A stretch of 64,000 nucleotides of DNA from Brevibacillus sp. DP1.3A (GCF_013284245.2 NZ_CP085876.1:5296001-5360000); one strand, 5' to 3'. Shown: positions 1-8,604, numbered from the stretch's first letter. The notes: generated by a model from the letters alone, not told the origin. Numbers and translations: made by a program.

Positions 1-25
1 GAATCTATAAAGGTGGTATATAAAC

Positions 26-940
26 ATGAATCAACTTATCGATGTAGGGATTATTGGCGGCGGACCAGCAGGTATGAGTGCCGCTCTCGCACTTGGCAGG
101 GCAAGAAAAAGTGTGGTCGTTATCGATGAAGGCCGTCCACGTAATCGCGTTACAAGTGAGTCACATGGCTTTCTTACGAGAGACGGCATCACTCCGAGCG
201 AATTTCGTCGCATTGCAAGGGAGCAAATCAGCGCCTACCCCTCCGTTCACTTTGTGGAGGATACAACAGTAACGATCACGGGACACGATGGAAATTTTCT
301 CATAACGACTGCACAGGGAACGACTTATCAGAGCAAAAAGCTGCTGTTCGCAGTGGGAATGAAGGATCTTCCTTTGCCTGTTAACGGATTAGCAGAAGTG
401 TATGGAAAAAGTGCTTTTGTCTGCCCTTATTGCGATGGATGGGAATTACGCGACCAGCCACTCGTCTTGATCGCCAACGGAGAGAAGGCATTGCATTTGG
501 CAAAAATGCTGTCTGGTTGGACCAATCAATACACCGTCTGCACCAATGGACCAGATGAGTTCACGGAAGAACAAAGGTTGGAGCTGTTGCAGCATCGCGT
601 TCCTGTCTTTGACTCCCCGATTGAGCGTATTGTATCTGTCGATGGGATGGTGCAGCGCGTTGAGCTTACAAATGGCAACTTCATATCGTGCACCGGGATC
701 TTTTTTGCTCCCAAGCTCGTGGCTGGATCTGACTTGCCGCAAGCATTAGGCTGCCAGGTAACGGAAGCAGGTACGGTTATCGTCGACAGCTTTGGGAAAA
801 CGAGCGTACCGGGGGTCTACAGTGCTGGTGATGCAGCAACTACACACTACCAGGTGATCACTGCCGTTGCTCTAGGCTCTGCGGCTGGTATGAGTATCAA
901 CAACGAACTGCTTTTAGAGGAATGGAATGGTCAACGTTAG
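26..940 (+). CDS. Thioredoxin-reductase-like FAD oxidoreductase
   Basis: A 304-residue flavoprotein of the TrxR-like class. The N-terminal FAD loop GGGPAG is at residues 11-16, the redox pair CPYC at 133-136 is followed by DGWE, and a second FAD motif near the C-terminus reads GVYSAGDAA. The CPYCDGWE form differs from the CATCDGA of classical TrxR and marks a separate subfamily acting on small disulfides or unknown partners. The expected NAD(P)-binding GxGxxA just after the redox pair is degenerate (LIANGEKALHLA), so the electron donor is uncertain. Start ATG is supported by AAAGGTGG upstream. It stands alone on the plus strand and converges on the peroxiredoxin operon with a shared terminator. 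Function beyond a disulfide oxidoreductase is not inferable. Confidence 0.85.
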   Translation: MNQLIDVGIIGGGPAGMSAALALGRARKSVVVIDEGRPRNRVTSESHGFLTRDGITPSEFRRIAREQISAYPSVHFVEDTTVTITGHDGNFLITTAQGTTYQSKKLLFAVGMKDLPLPVNGLAEVYGKSAFVCPYCDGWELRDQPLVLIANGEKALHLAKMLSGWTNQYTVCTNGPDEFTEEQRLELLQHRVPVFDSPIERIVSVDGMVQRVELTNGNFISCTGIFFAPKLVAGSDLPQALGCQVTEAGTVIVDSFGKTSVPGVYSAGDAATTHYQVITAVALGSAAGMSINNELLLEEWNGQR

Positions 941-972
941 CACCATCTCCACGTGTTCCTTCCATAAAAAAA

Positions 973-1012
973 GGACAATCCCTCCGTCTTCACTAGACGG
1001 GTGGGACTGTCC
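973..1012. terminator. Bidirectional rho-independent terminator
   Basis: A 17-bp arm (973-989) pairs with 995-1012 with one bulge. An A-run on the left gives a T-run for the leftward peroxiredoxin operon; the right side is a weaker CTCTTCT run for the rightward oxidoreductase gene. Confidence 0.85.
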
Positions 1013-1048
1013 CTCTTCTATATTATAGAAGCAATGCTCTTTCTTTGA

Positions 1049-1603
1049 TTACAACGTCTTCTGTCCTGGCTTCCAGTTCGCCGGGCACAGACCGCCAGCT
1101 TGCAGGGCTTGCAAAATACGAGTCGTCTCTGCCACGCTGCGACCTACGTTCATGTCAGTTACCACTTGGTAGCGCAGAATGCCGTCTGGATCGATGATGA
1201 ACAAGCCACGGTGAGCTGCACCAGTCTCTTCGTCCAGGACACCATAAGCTTGTGCCGTCTCTTTTTTGAAGTCGCTCGCGAGCGGGAAGTTTACTTCACC
1301 GATGCCATTTTCATCGCGCGGTGTTTTGATCCATGCCCGGTGCGTATGTACGCTATCCGTGGATACACCCAGTACTTCGCAATCCAAATCCTCGAACTCT
1401 TCCATGTTGTCACTAAACGAAGTTACCTCTGTTGGGCAAACGAATGTGAAGTCGAACGGCCAGAAGAACAAAATCAGCCATTTTCCTTTGTAATCAGCCA
1501 GCGACACACGTTCTTCCAGTGTCTCGAGGTTTTTGGTCGTGAGCATGTTAAAGTCAGGTGCTGGTTTTCCTACTTGAAGTTGAATTGTTTGCTGTGTTGT
1601 CAT
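1049..1603 (-). CDS. 2-Cys peroxiredoxin (AhpC/Prx1 type)
   Basis: A 184-residue typical 2-Cys peroxiredoxin that reduces hydrogen and organic peroxides in the cytoplasm. The peroxidatic cysteine is in FVCPTE (Cys56) with the upstream Pro and Thr of the active site; the resolving cysteine is Cys173 in GLCPANW. It is the last gene of a three-gene leftward operon after the TrxR-like reductase and the glutaredoxin, which presumably recycle it. That gene trio matches the Clostridium pasteurianum Cp34-Cp9-Cp20 system known from the literature, in which a TrxR-like flavoprotein and a glutaredoxin-like protein reduce a 2-Cys Prx. ATG with GGAGAG-type site upstream. Confidence 0.93.
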   Translation of the reverse strand: MTTQQTIQLQVGKPAPDFNMLTTKNLETLEERVSLADYKGKWLILFFWPFDFTFVCPTEVTSFSDNMEEFEDLDCEVLGVSTDSVHTHRAWIKTPRDENGIGEVNFPLASDFKKETAQAYGVLDEETGAAHRGLFIIDPDGILRYQVVTDMNVGRSVAETTRILQALQAGGLCPANWKPGQKTL

Positions 1604-1639
1604 GATAAATCTCTCCTTTTATATGGTGTCTGATGAAAA

Positions 1640-1888
1640 TTACTTCGCAGCCTCTTCCAATGCTGCCAGTGCTTTTTTAATACGTGTCGGGTTGAAGCCC
1701 AAAATTTGCTTTTCACCGATGACTGTCAGTGGAACAGACATCATGCCTAAACGGCTCAGTTCTTGGCCGTACTCTTCTTTTTCATCGATGTTGCGCTCTT
1801 CGAAAGAAATGTTTTGTTCTGTCAAATACGTCTTCAATTGCTTGCAGAAGTTGCAATTTGTGCTGGAGTATACGATTGCTTGTGCCAT
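1640..1888 (-). CDS. Glutaredoxin-family protein
   Basis: An 82-residue thioredoxin-fold protein with an N-terminal CNFC redox pair (Cys12, Cys15), a cis-Pro in MSVPLTVIG, and the GFNPTRI segment typical of NrdH/YruB-like glutaredoxins. It lies between the TrxR-like gene and the peroxiredoxin gene with short gaps (21 and 36 bp), so it is almost certainly the electron shuttle between them. An NrdH role is unlikely because no ribonucleotide reductase gene is nearby. Start ATG has GGAGAG upstream. Confidence 0.9.
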   Translation of the reverse strand: MAQAIVYSSTNCNFCKQLKTYLTEQNISFEERNIDEKEEYGQELSRLGMMSVPLTVIGEKQILGFNPTRIKKALAALEEAAK

Positions 1889-1909
1889 GTTTGTTTCTCT
1901 CCTTTTCTT

Positions 1910-2833
1910 CTATTTGTATTGGGGGACAACTTTGGAACGCTTGTTGATGTATTTGTCTACAGCCATAGCTGCAATGGCACCGTCTGCCGCAGCGACTACT
2001 GCTTGCTTCACAGGTGTTTTGCGCACCTCACCCGCTCCAAATACGCCTGGAACAGAAGACTGCATGAACTCATCTAGAATCATAAATCCTTCCTCATCGA
2101 GGCGAACTTGTCCATCCAAGAAATCGGTACCCGGCTTGCTGCCAGACAGGAAGACGAAGACTCCGTCTACGGACAGCATTTCTTCTGCTCCTTCTGCCGT
2201 GCGAATGCGCAACCCTTCGACCGCTTTCTCTCCCACGATTTCCAATGGGCGCGTACGGAAACGCATTTCCGTGTTCGGCAGCTCAGGTAGTCCTTCTACC
2301 CCTTGAAGATCAGCGCGCGGCACCAAGAAAGTGATTCTGTCCGTAAATTTGGTCAGTGCATGCGCTTCTTCCCATGCTTCCTCCGTATCACCGATGACCG
2401 CAACGTGCTTGCCTTCATAAAAAGCTCCGTCGCATGTCGCGCAAGTACTCACGCCTCGCCCGAGCAATTGCTCTTCTCCTGGAAGCATACGGTTACGTCC
2501 TTTGGAACCAGTCGCTATGATCACAGCCTTCGCTTGGAAAGTACCATGAGCCGTGAAGATGCTTTTTTCCTCATCCTCTACATCTACCGCAGAAATCGTA
2601 GTCTGGATGAATTCTGCACCGAAGCCCTCCGCTTGTCTGCGCATTTTATCCAATAGTTCCTTCCCAGTCATCTCGCCTTCTACCCCTGGGTAGTTGGCGA
2701 TTTTATGTGTCAGGGCAAGCGCCCCAGTTCCGGGTGCCTTATCGATGACGAGCGTTTTTAGATTTCCACGAGCTGTATAAATGGCAGCGGAAGCACCAGC
2801 TGGTCCTCCGCCGATGATGATGACATCATACAT
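1910..2833 (-). CDS. Thioredoxin reductase-like flavoprotein (Cp34-like)
   Basis: Start placed at the ATG at 2833, preceded by AAAGGGGGAG, giving 307 residues that begin directly with the FAD strand MYDVIIIGGGPAGASA; an earlier in-frame start at 2887 would add 18 unlikely residues. The redox pair CATC is at residues 131-134 (CATCDGAF). The second FAD motif GVFGAGEVR is near the C-terminus. The NADPH loop that usually reads GGGxSAxEEA is here GDTEEAWEEA (148-157), so Gly-rich NAD(P) binding is altered. It heads the operon with glutaredoxin and peroxiredoxin and likely feeds electrons to them. Expression is likely peroxide- or metal-controlled through the boxes just upstream. Confidence 0.9.
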   Translation of the reverse strand: MYDVIIIGGGPAGASAAIYTARGNLKTLVIDKAPGTGALALTHKIANYPGVEGEMTGKELLDKMRRQAEGFGAEFIQTTISAVDVEDEEKSIFTAHGTFQAKAVIIATGSKGRNRMLPGEEQLLGRGVSTCATCDGAFYEGKHVAVIGDTEEAWEEAHALTKFTDRITFLVPRADLQGVEGLPELPNTEMRFRTRPLEIVGEKAVEGLRIRTAEGAEEMLSVDGVFVFLSGSKPGTDFLDGQVRLDEEGFMILDEFMQSSVPGVFGAGEVRKTPVKQAVVAAADGAIAAMAVDKYINKRSKVVPQYK

Positions 2834-2861
2834 GAACGCTCCCCCTTTCCTTATTATCAAA

Positions 2862-2942
2862 TTATAATTATTATCAACTAGGAACAATTATCATTGTACT
2901 TGATATAATTTGAAAGTCAATATCTTTTTATAATTATTTTAA
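2862..2942 (-). promoter_or_regulatory. Sigma-A promoter with two PerR/Fur-like boxes
   Basis: Read on the minus strand: -35 TTGACT (2915-2920), 16-bp spacer, -10 TACAAT (2893-2898). A 7-1-7 box at 2928-2942 (TTATAATTATTTTAA) lies just upstream of -35 and differs from the PerR consensus by one base. A second at 2862-2876 (TTATAATTATTATCA) lies just past the start site and also differs by one base; on the other strand it is equally close to the Fur consensus because one half ends TATCA. Repression by PerR, Fur or both of the peroxiredoxin operon is inferred. Confidence 0.75.
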
Positions 2943-2988
2943 ATAAGGTCTTATTATAAAAAGGCGTACGAAAAAGTCCGCCCACTAC

Positions 2989-3048
2989 CCTGAATTATTT
3001 TACGATTCCGAATTCACCCGATTTCGTTGACGAAACAAGTAATTCAGG
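2989..3048 (+). promoter_or_regulatory. Branched inverted repeat upstream of nhaC-like gene
   Basis: A perfect 9-bp outer stem (CCTGAATTA 2989-2997 with TAATTCAGG 3040-3048) encloses a TTTCGT-TG-ACGAAA hairpin (3022-3035). It is followed by a purine-rich run of imperfect AAAAGCA/AAAAGTA repeats to about 3120. No T-run follows, so this is not a plain terminator. It could be a leader RNA structure for the antiporter gene or a protein site. Confidence 0.4.
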
Positions 3049-3165
3049 ATAAAGTACCACTAACACTTGAACGCACAAAAGCAAAAAAGCAAGAAAGCAC
3101 AAAAGTACGAAAGTAAAAATGTACCTTCTCACTGCTTCAGCCTGATTTAACAAGGAGTTGCCATT

Positions 3166-4518
3166 ATGAACAAGCCATTATCTTTTTCGCAAAGTATTTG
3201 GGTGCTTGTCACCGTATTCGGAATCTTATTTCCCGCCCTTTTCTGGGGCAAAGTTGAGCCGCATATGCCGCTCTTCCTCGCAACCATTGGAGCTTCTACT
3301 CTTCTCTTCCTGTTCGGCGTTCCGTGGAAGCAAATGGAGGAGGGCTTGATCAAAGGAATTCAAACTGCGATCGCCCCCATGCTGATTCTATCCTTAATCG
3401 GAATTTTAATCGGGGTTTGGATGATGAGTGGAACCGTTCCGATGATTCTGCACCTCGGCATTTCGATCATCTCACCGGAGTACTTCACACTCTCCGCCCT
3501 GTTTCTGACGGTAATCGTTTCTTCCGTTACAGGAAGCTCTTTTACCACAATTAGTACGGTAGGGGTCGCTATGATGGGGGTCTCGACTGCACTCGGACTT
3601 GATCCCTTGATTACAGCCGGAGCCATTATTTGTGGAGCATGTTTCGGGGATAAAATGTCGCCTCTCTCCGACACGACCAACTTTGCAGCAGCCATTGCAG
3701 GCGTTTCCTTGTCGGAGCACGTCAAGTTCATGTCACGCACTGCCGTCCCTGCCCTTGTCATTACCGCGATTTTCTTCGGATTTCAAGGACAAAGTGCCAG
3801 TGTTAATCTAGACGCCATTCAAGAAATCCAGCTTGCTTTGGAACAAAACTTCTCGCTTAGCCTTTTATCGCTGCTGCCAGCATTCGTCGTCCTGTTATGC
3901 TCAGCGCTGCGAAAACCGATTTTGCCTACATTGGTATTCGGGATTTTGAGCGGGATTGTTACAGCTGCTCTTTCGGAAGGAGTTACTTCTCCGGTCGAAT
4001 GGATGACTGTCATGCAAAAAGGCTTCGTCAGCAATATCGCCAATGAAGCCGTTGCATCAATTGTGGACCGCGGTGGACTGTTGTCGATGACCTGGTCCCT
4101 CGCCTTGATTTTGATTGCCTTGTCTTTAGGGGGCATTCTGCAATACAGCGGTGTGTTTCATGCACTCTTTTCCGGATTCATCAATCGAATCAAACGAGAC
4201 TCTGAGATGGTCGGTCTTGCCGGATCTTCTTCTATTCTCGTGAATCTGCTGACAGGAGAACAATACTTGTCCATCCTGCTCCCTGGACAGATGTTTCGCG
4301 AAGCATTCGAGGCTCGCGGAATGGCGGGCAGACGACTGTCTCGTACTCTAGAAGACTGCGGGACACTCGTCAACCCACTCATTCCATGGGGGGTAAGTGG
4401 TGCATTCTTTACTGCTACCTTGCATGTATCTACACTGGAATACTTGCCTTATGTCATCTACCTGTGGATCTCGCCAATTTTGACGTTTCTATTCGCCATG
4501 CGTCGGCAGAAAGCTTAG
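3166..4518 (+). CDS. NhaC-family Na+/H+ antiporter
   Basis: A 450-residue integral membrane protein with about 11-12 hydrophobic segments. The stretch VTGSSFTTISTVGVAMMG followed by GDKMSPLSDTTN is characteristic of the NhaC/arginine-ornithine-antiporter-like family, as is the late GEQYLSILLPG and the EDCGTLVNPLIPWG segment. Expected role: export of Na+ (or exchange of small organic ions) for protons across the cytoplasmic membrane. AAGGAG sits 9 bp before the ATG. Its TAG stop overlaps the stop of the convergent GGDEF gene by bases, so no terminator separates them. Substrate is not deducible. Confidence 0.88.
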   Translation: MNKPLSFSQSIWVLVTVFGILFPALFWGKVEPHMPLFLATIGASTLLFLFGVPWKQMEEGLIKGIQTAIAPMLILSLIGILIGVWMMSGTVPMILHLGISIISPEYFTLSALFLTVIVSSVTGSSFTTISTVGVAMMGVSTALGLDPLITAGAIICGACFGDKMSPLSDTTNFAAAIAGVSLSEHVKFMSRTAVPALVITAIFFGFQGQSASVNLDAIQEIQLALEQNFSLSLLSLLPAFVVLLCSALRKPILPTLVFGILSGIVTAALSEGVTSPVEWMTVMQKGFVSNIANEAVASIVDRGGLLSMTWSLALILIALSLGGILQYSGVFHALFSGFINRIKRDSEMVGLAGSSSILVNLLTGEQYLSILLPGQMFREAFEARGMAGRRLSRTLEDCGTLVNPLIPWGVSGAFFTATLHVSTLEYLPYVIYLWISPILTFLFAMRRQKA

Positions 4519-5729
4519 CCGGCTGCATACACGGTCGTGCAGTTTTTTCCTTTGCGCTTGGAGCGGTACAGTGCCTCATCTGCTGCCCGCTTCAAGCCAT
4601 CTGCCGTGTTTGCGTCTTGAGGGAAGCGCGCAATGCCAACACTGACCGCAATCAAGATGCAGCAATCGTCCTGTGTTAAGGGGCGCAAGCGCAAATACTC
4701 CCGAATGGCATGCGCTTTTTCCTCCGCCATCTCCATAGACGATCCTGGGCAGAGCAGCATGAACTCGTCTCCCGCATAACGATACGCAGTATCCTCTGGT
4801 CCCGACACTTCTTTCATCGCTTCGGCAATTTGCTTAATCAGTGCGTCCCCTGCATGATGACCATAATGGTCGTTCACCGCTTTTAAGCTGTCTGAGTCCA
4901 GCATGATCAAAGAAACAGACGCATCCTCTTCACTCAGCAGCTTTTCCAAATCACGATGGAACGCACGATAGTTCGCAATCCCTGTCAGCTCATCCTGGAA
5001 CGACATCTGATACATTCGCTCATACAAACGCGCCGTTTCGATAGCACTTGCTACCTGAAAACCAATGATTTTCAGTAGTTCCTCGTGCTCTTTTTTATAG
5101 GCGAACTCGCGATAAGACTGGGCAGAAATAACGCCCTTGATCTGATTCCCCAGCATAAGTGGAACGAAAATGCATGTATTCGTATCAATTTCCGGGCTTC
5201 CCCAGCGGATCATTTCTGGCTCGCTTGGCTCGTTCTTCATCGTCTTGATGTGGATTGTTTCCCTTGTATCGATTACTTTGGACACCATCGCTTGCCCGTA
5301 GGGAATCGTGAGCGGACCGTAATTGACCCCATTATCTATGCTGATCGGAATTTTGATCTCACTGTCGCCTTCATCATAAAAGGCAATAAAGAAAGCATCT
5401 GCACGCATCACACGCGAGACCAGCTCGAATGCTTTCCACAAAATTTTGCTTTCCTCAAACGTTTTCGCAAAAATGTGGCTGAGGTCATGTAAAATCTTCA
5501 TGTGCTCGGAGATCCACATCATTTCGGTTACCTTATTTCGCAGCTCCACAATCTTCTTAAGCAGTTCTGCATGCAAGACACTGTCCTGCTCCGACAGCAT
5601 ACTGTCTACCTCACGAGATAATGCTTCGACCTCGCCAAGCTCGACTTCTTCTATGTTTCCGAGCCATTGGCTATAACGCTCCAACAACTGTCTTGCATAC
5701 GCTTCTCTAACGTCGTGCTTCTCATGCAT
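4515..5729 (-). CDS. GAF-GGDEF diguanylate cyclase
   Basis: About 404 residues; start taken at the ATG at 5729 (GGAGG 7 bp upstream) rather than the TTG two codons earlier. Order: an N-terminal helical/coiled segment (to about residue 60), a GAF sensor domain (about 60-230), then a GGDEF domain. The signature reads AGDEF within YRYAGDEFMLL, an active-type variant, with the Mg2+-binding DSDSLKAVND strand upstream. No RxxD inhibitory site is seen five residues before it. Predicted to make cyclic di-GMP in the cytosol in response to a GAF ligand. Last gene of an operon with a PAS kinase and a DUF3870 protein. Confidence 0.88.
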   Translation of the reverse strand: MHEKHDVREAYARQLLERYSQWLGNIEEVELGEVEALSREVDSMLSEQDSVLHAELLKKIVELRNKVTEMMWISEHMKILHDLSHIFAKTFEESKILWKAFELVSRVMRADAFFIAFYDEGDSEIKIPISIDNGVNYGPLTIPYGQAMVSKVIDTRETIHIKTMKNEPSEPEMIRWGSPEIDTNTCIFVPLMLGNQIKGVISAQSYREFAYKKEHEELLKIIGFQVASAIETARLYERMYQMSFQDELTGIANYRAFHRDLEKLLSEEDASVSLIMLDSDSLKAVNDHYGHHAGDALIKQIAEAMKEVSGPEDTAYRYAGDEFMLLCPGSSMEMAEEKAHAIREYLRLRPLTQDDCCILIAVSVGIARFPQDANTADGLKRAADEALYRSKRKGKNCTTVYAAG

Positions 5730-5756
5730 ATTCAACCCTCCGGCTATTGGGTAGCT

Positions 5757-6071
5757 TTACGCTTTTTTTTCATGATATCGCTCAATAGCTGCACGGATGG
5801 CTTGCAAGACAGCTCCCTGACCAGGTGCTAAAAAACGTTCTTGGATCGCCTTTGTGATCTCCTGCATGCCATCTGCAACTGTCTTGCCTACAAGCAAGCT
5901 AACCAAAAACTCGCTCGTCTTGTCCATGACAAAGGTAAAGCTGGCGTCACAAATCACTTCGGCGTCTACATCAATGATGAGTACACAGCCAACCATGGTA
6001 GAAACCTCGTACAAGGTAGTTCCCTTGGGGATTTGGGCGAAGCCTGCTGTCAGTACCGTATTTTTGTTCAT
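5757..6071 (-). CDS. DUF3870 domain protein
   Basis: A 104-residue protein matching the DUF3870 pattern: an early TAGFAQIPKGT segment, a central hydrophobic strand with VDAEVICDASFTFVMDKTSEFL, then SLLVGKT and a final helix IQERFLAPGQGAVLQAI. Members are often beside sensory or amino-acid genes, but their biochemical role is unknown. It is sandwiched between a histidine kinase (12 bp upstream) and a GGDEF cyclase (27 bp downstream), so it may be part of that signalling unit. AGGAGG precedes the ATG. Confidence 0.75.
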   Translation of the reverse strand: MNKNTVLTAGFAQIPKGTTLYEVSTMVGCVLIIDVDAEVICDASFTFVMDKTSEFLVSLLVGKTVADGMQEITKAIQERFLAPGQGAVLQAIRAAIERYHEKKA

Positions 6072-6083
6072 CCAGTCGTCCTC

Positions 6084-7496
6084 CTAGCTGCTGATCGGCA
6101 AGCATACCTCGACTGCCGTTCCGTTACCTGGGGTGCTGATCAACCGCAGAGTCCCTCGATGGTTCTCAATGATTTTGCGGCTCACCATCAATCCCAGGCC
6201 CGTCCCCGTTTCCTTCGTCGTGAAAAAAGCCTCTCCCAATCTCGCAATCTGATGAGCTGGAATACCCACTCCATTATCTTCAAACCGAATGACGACTCGG
6301 TCATCTTCACACCGCAGTCGAATCACAATTTCTCCATTCCCTGAGGTTGCTTCGATTCCATTTTTCAAAAAGTTAATGAAGGCTTGCTTCAACTGATTCT
6401 CATCGCAATGGATCAAGGGGACTTCCGATTCGAAAACGACCTGAATCATGACCTTTTTCAAAATCGCCTCCGTCTCCAAGAGCGTCACCACATGCGTGAT
6501 CAGGTTGGACAGATCGCGGGCTTCAAACACGGCCGTATGCGGCTTCGCCAAGACCAGCAGCTCTGTGACAATCATCTCGATCCGCGCCAATTCCGAGCTC
6601 ATGATCGAGAAGTATTCTGGCTTTCTCATGCCATCCTTTTGCATTAATTGCACAAAGCCTTTTAGCGAGGTAAGCGGATTGCGTATCTCATGTGCGATCC
6701 CTGCCGCCAATTGACCGACTAGCGCGAGTTTTTCCGAGTTTTGCAAAAATTCTTGCGCCCGTTTGCGTTCCGTGATATCTCGGATCAGTATGTACACGGA
6801 GGGCTTGTCCTGCATCGGCACGGATGTTCCACACACTTCTACCTCCGTCCGAGTTCCATCCAAGCGGATCAGCTCAACCTCAATCGGCGCAGCCGTTTCC
6901 CCTTCCTCCAAAATGCGGAGGAGTCCCTTGATCTTCGGTACATCACGGGGATGGAAAAACGACTGAAAAGGATACCATAGCAGCTCGTCCAAGCCGGAAG
7001 CCCCAACTAGTTGCATCCCTGCCTGGTTGACGTATTGAAGCTCCCCAGCATGGTAGATGAACGCACCTTCACCGGAAATATCCAATACTCTGCACTGTTT
7101 GGAGCCATAGCTGTTCCCAAACGAGGCCGGGAGCTTCTGCACCATCGAATAATACCCAATAGACGTGCCTTCCTCCCAAAAGGTTCCATATGTAATATAC
7201 ACGGGAATACTTGTCCCATCCTTATGACGAAAAGCGGTGTAAAAAGGTCTCGGATCGCCATTCATCGCAAACTGTGTTTGAAGGCGTACCATTTCCTGTT
7301 CTTCCGAAACAGCCAGCTTCCAAAATAAGGACCCTTCCCATTCTTCTACGGGGTAGCCATTTAACACTTGGCAGGCAGGATTGCCTTTAAAAACTCTACC
7401 AAATTGATCGAGCAGAAAAGTGGCCTGAATCATTTGATCAAAGAAGGAACGATAGAGATGACCACTTCTCCATCCACTGTCCAATAAGTTTTTCAT
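6084..7496 (-). CDS. PAS-PAS sensor histidine kinase
   Basis: A 470-residue soluble kinase: PAS domain 1 (about 15-120), PAS 2 (about 145-245), HisKA with the H-box HEIRNPLTSLKGF (His near 270), and HATPase with N box (NFLKNGIEA), DNGVGI, and GTGLGL. There is no transmembrane segment, so it senses a cytosolic cue, as do the sporulation kinases KinA/KinE of B. subtilis. No response regulator gene adjoins, which also fits a phosphorelay kinase, but that is inference. First gene of an operon with DUF3870 and GGDEF genes. Strong GGAGGGAGGGG site before the ATG. Confidence 0.9.
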   Translation of the reverse strand: MKNLLDSGWRSGHLYRSFFDQMIQATFLLDQFGRVFKGNPACQVLNGYPVEEWEGSLFWKLAVSEEQEMVRLQTQFAMNGDPRPFYTAFRHKDGTSIPVYITYGTFWEEGTSIGYYSMVQKLPASFGNSYGSKQCRVLDISGEGAFIYHAGELQYVNQAGMQLVGASGLDELLWYPFQSFFHPRDVPKIKGLLRILEEGETAAPIEVELIRLDGTRTEVEVCGTSVPMQDKPSVYILIRDITERKRAQEFLQNSEKLALVGQLAAGIAHEIRNPLTSLKGFVQLMQKDGMRKPEYFSIMSSELARIEMIVTELLVLAKPHTAVFEARDLSNLITHVVTLLETEAILKKVMIQVVFESEVPLIHCDENQLKQAFINFLKNGIEATSGNGEIVIRLRCEDDRVVIRFEDNGVGIPAHQIARLGEAFFTTKETGTGLGLMVSRKIIENHRGTLRLISTPGNGTAVEVCLPISS

Positions 7497-7623
7497 CGTG
7501 CCCCTCCCTCCTGGGACGAGAAAACGGCTACTCCAAATTACGGAAATAGCCTACAACGTTCTCAAATCCTATTCTCACCCAATTTTACCCTATTCGCTCT
7601 ATTGTTTCCATCCCCCGGATAAT

Positions 7624-8604
7624 TTAAATGTGCAATTTTTCCAGTACCGCTGCGCTGACACGCAGTTGCTCTGCCATTTTTTCGTCAACAGCCAAGCCCT
7701 GCCTCGCAACTGCCGCGACCAGTGCTCCGACGACAGGTGAAACGGTGGGTATCACTGTTTGAAATGAAGCTCTCGCAACCAGTTGTTCCCGAAGGGTTGT
7801 ACCGGCAGTTAACAACCCTCCCGCCAAAACGACCGGTATAGGCTCCTGGACCTTTTTTAAGCAAGCATCGGCCAATTCTAGCAAATCCTCCACTGCTTGC
7901 ATGATCAAAGCATTCGCCACCGGATCGCCTAGTGTTGCGGCTTGTTCCACGAGCTGACTCGTTTTTGCCAGCTCCATTCGCGGATTGCTTCCTCCGTAGA
8001 TCAGGTTGATCAGCTCATCAGGACGTTCTACGCCATAGTGGTCCATAAACAGTCGCGTCAGTACTGTCGATTCACCGCGCCCATCGTATTCGCGCAATAC
8101 GGCAATTGCCGCTTTTTTGCCCAAATCAAACCCGCTGCCCTCATCTCCTACCAGATACCCCCATCCGCCTACACGGTGCCGCGCCCCCTCTTTTGAAAAG
8201 GCACAGGCAATCGAGCCGGTACCGGCAAGGAGAACGACGCCTGGCTGCCCCCATGTCCCCGCGTAAAGAGCTGCGACGACATCGTTATCAATCAACAGCC
8301 GTTCTCCCCACTCATCGGCAAAGGAATGCTGAATTCTTTCCTTGATTTGCGGACGATCTGCACCACCAAGCCCGATAAACAGACCGGCGACTTCCTCTTC
8401 TTTGGCTCCTGCCTTTATCCTCACAGCATCAATGAGTTGGCGCAGAGTAGCCTCCACATCCCCCCAGCTCCTGGAGAGCGGATTTGATGATTCCCCTACC
8501 ATAATTGCGCGAACCTGTCCCGCCTCATTGCAGATCGCTGCACTGGTTTTGCTTCCGCCTCCATCGATCCCGATAAACCACTTCTCCCCATTACTTGACT
8601 GCAC
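7624..8604 (-). CDS. BadF/BadG-type amino-sugar kinase (MurK/GlcNAc kinase-like)
   Basis: A 326-residue ASKHA-fold kinase. It opens with the phosphate-1 loop FIGIDGGGSKT, then has LLAGTGSIA and GGWGYLVGDEGSGFDLG, the usual run in BadF/BadG/BcrA/BcrD-family GlcNAc kinases and clostridial MurK. It probably phosphorylates N-acetylglucosamine and/or N-acetylmuramic acid after uptake by the ABC system encoded just upstream. GTG start at 8604 with GGAGGGG upstream; it overlaps the permease gene by 14 bp, so translation is coupled. Last gene of the operon. The exact sugar is inferred from context. Confidence 0.82.
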   Translation of the reverse strand: MQSSNGEKWFIGIDGGGSKTSAAICNEAGQVRAIMVGESSNPLSRSWGDVEATLRQLIDAVRIKAGAKEEEVAGLFIGLGGADRPQIKERIQHSFADEWGERLLIDNDVVAALYAGTWGQPGVVLLAGTGSIACAFSKEGARHRVGGWGYLVGDEGSGFDLGKKAAIAVLREYDGRGESTVLTRLFMDHYGVERPDELINLIYGGSNPRMELAKTSQLVEQAATLGDPVANALIMQAVEDLLELADACLKKVQEPIPVVLAGGLLTAGTTLREQLVARASFQTVIPTVSPVVGALVAAVARQGLAVDEKMAEQLRVSAAVLEKLHI

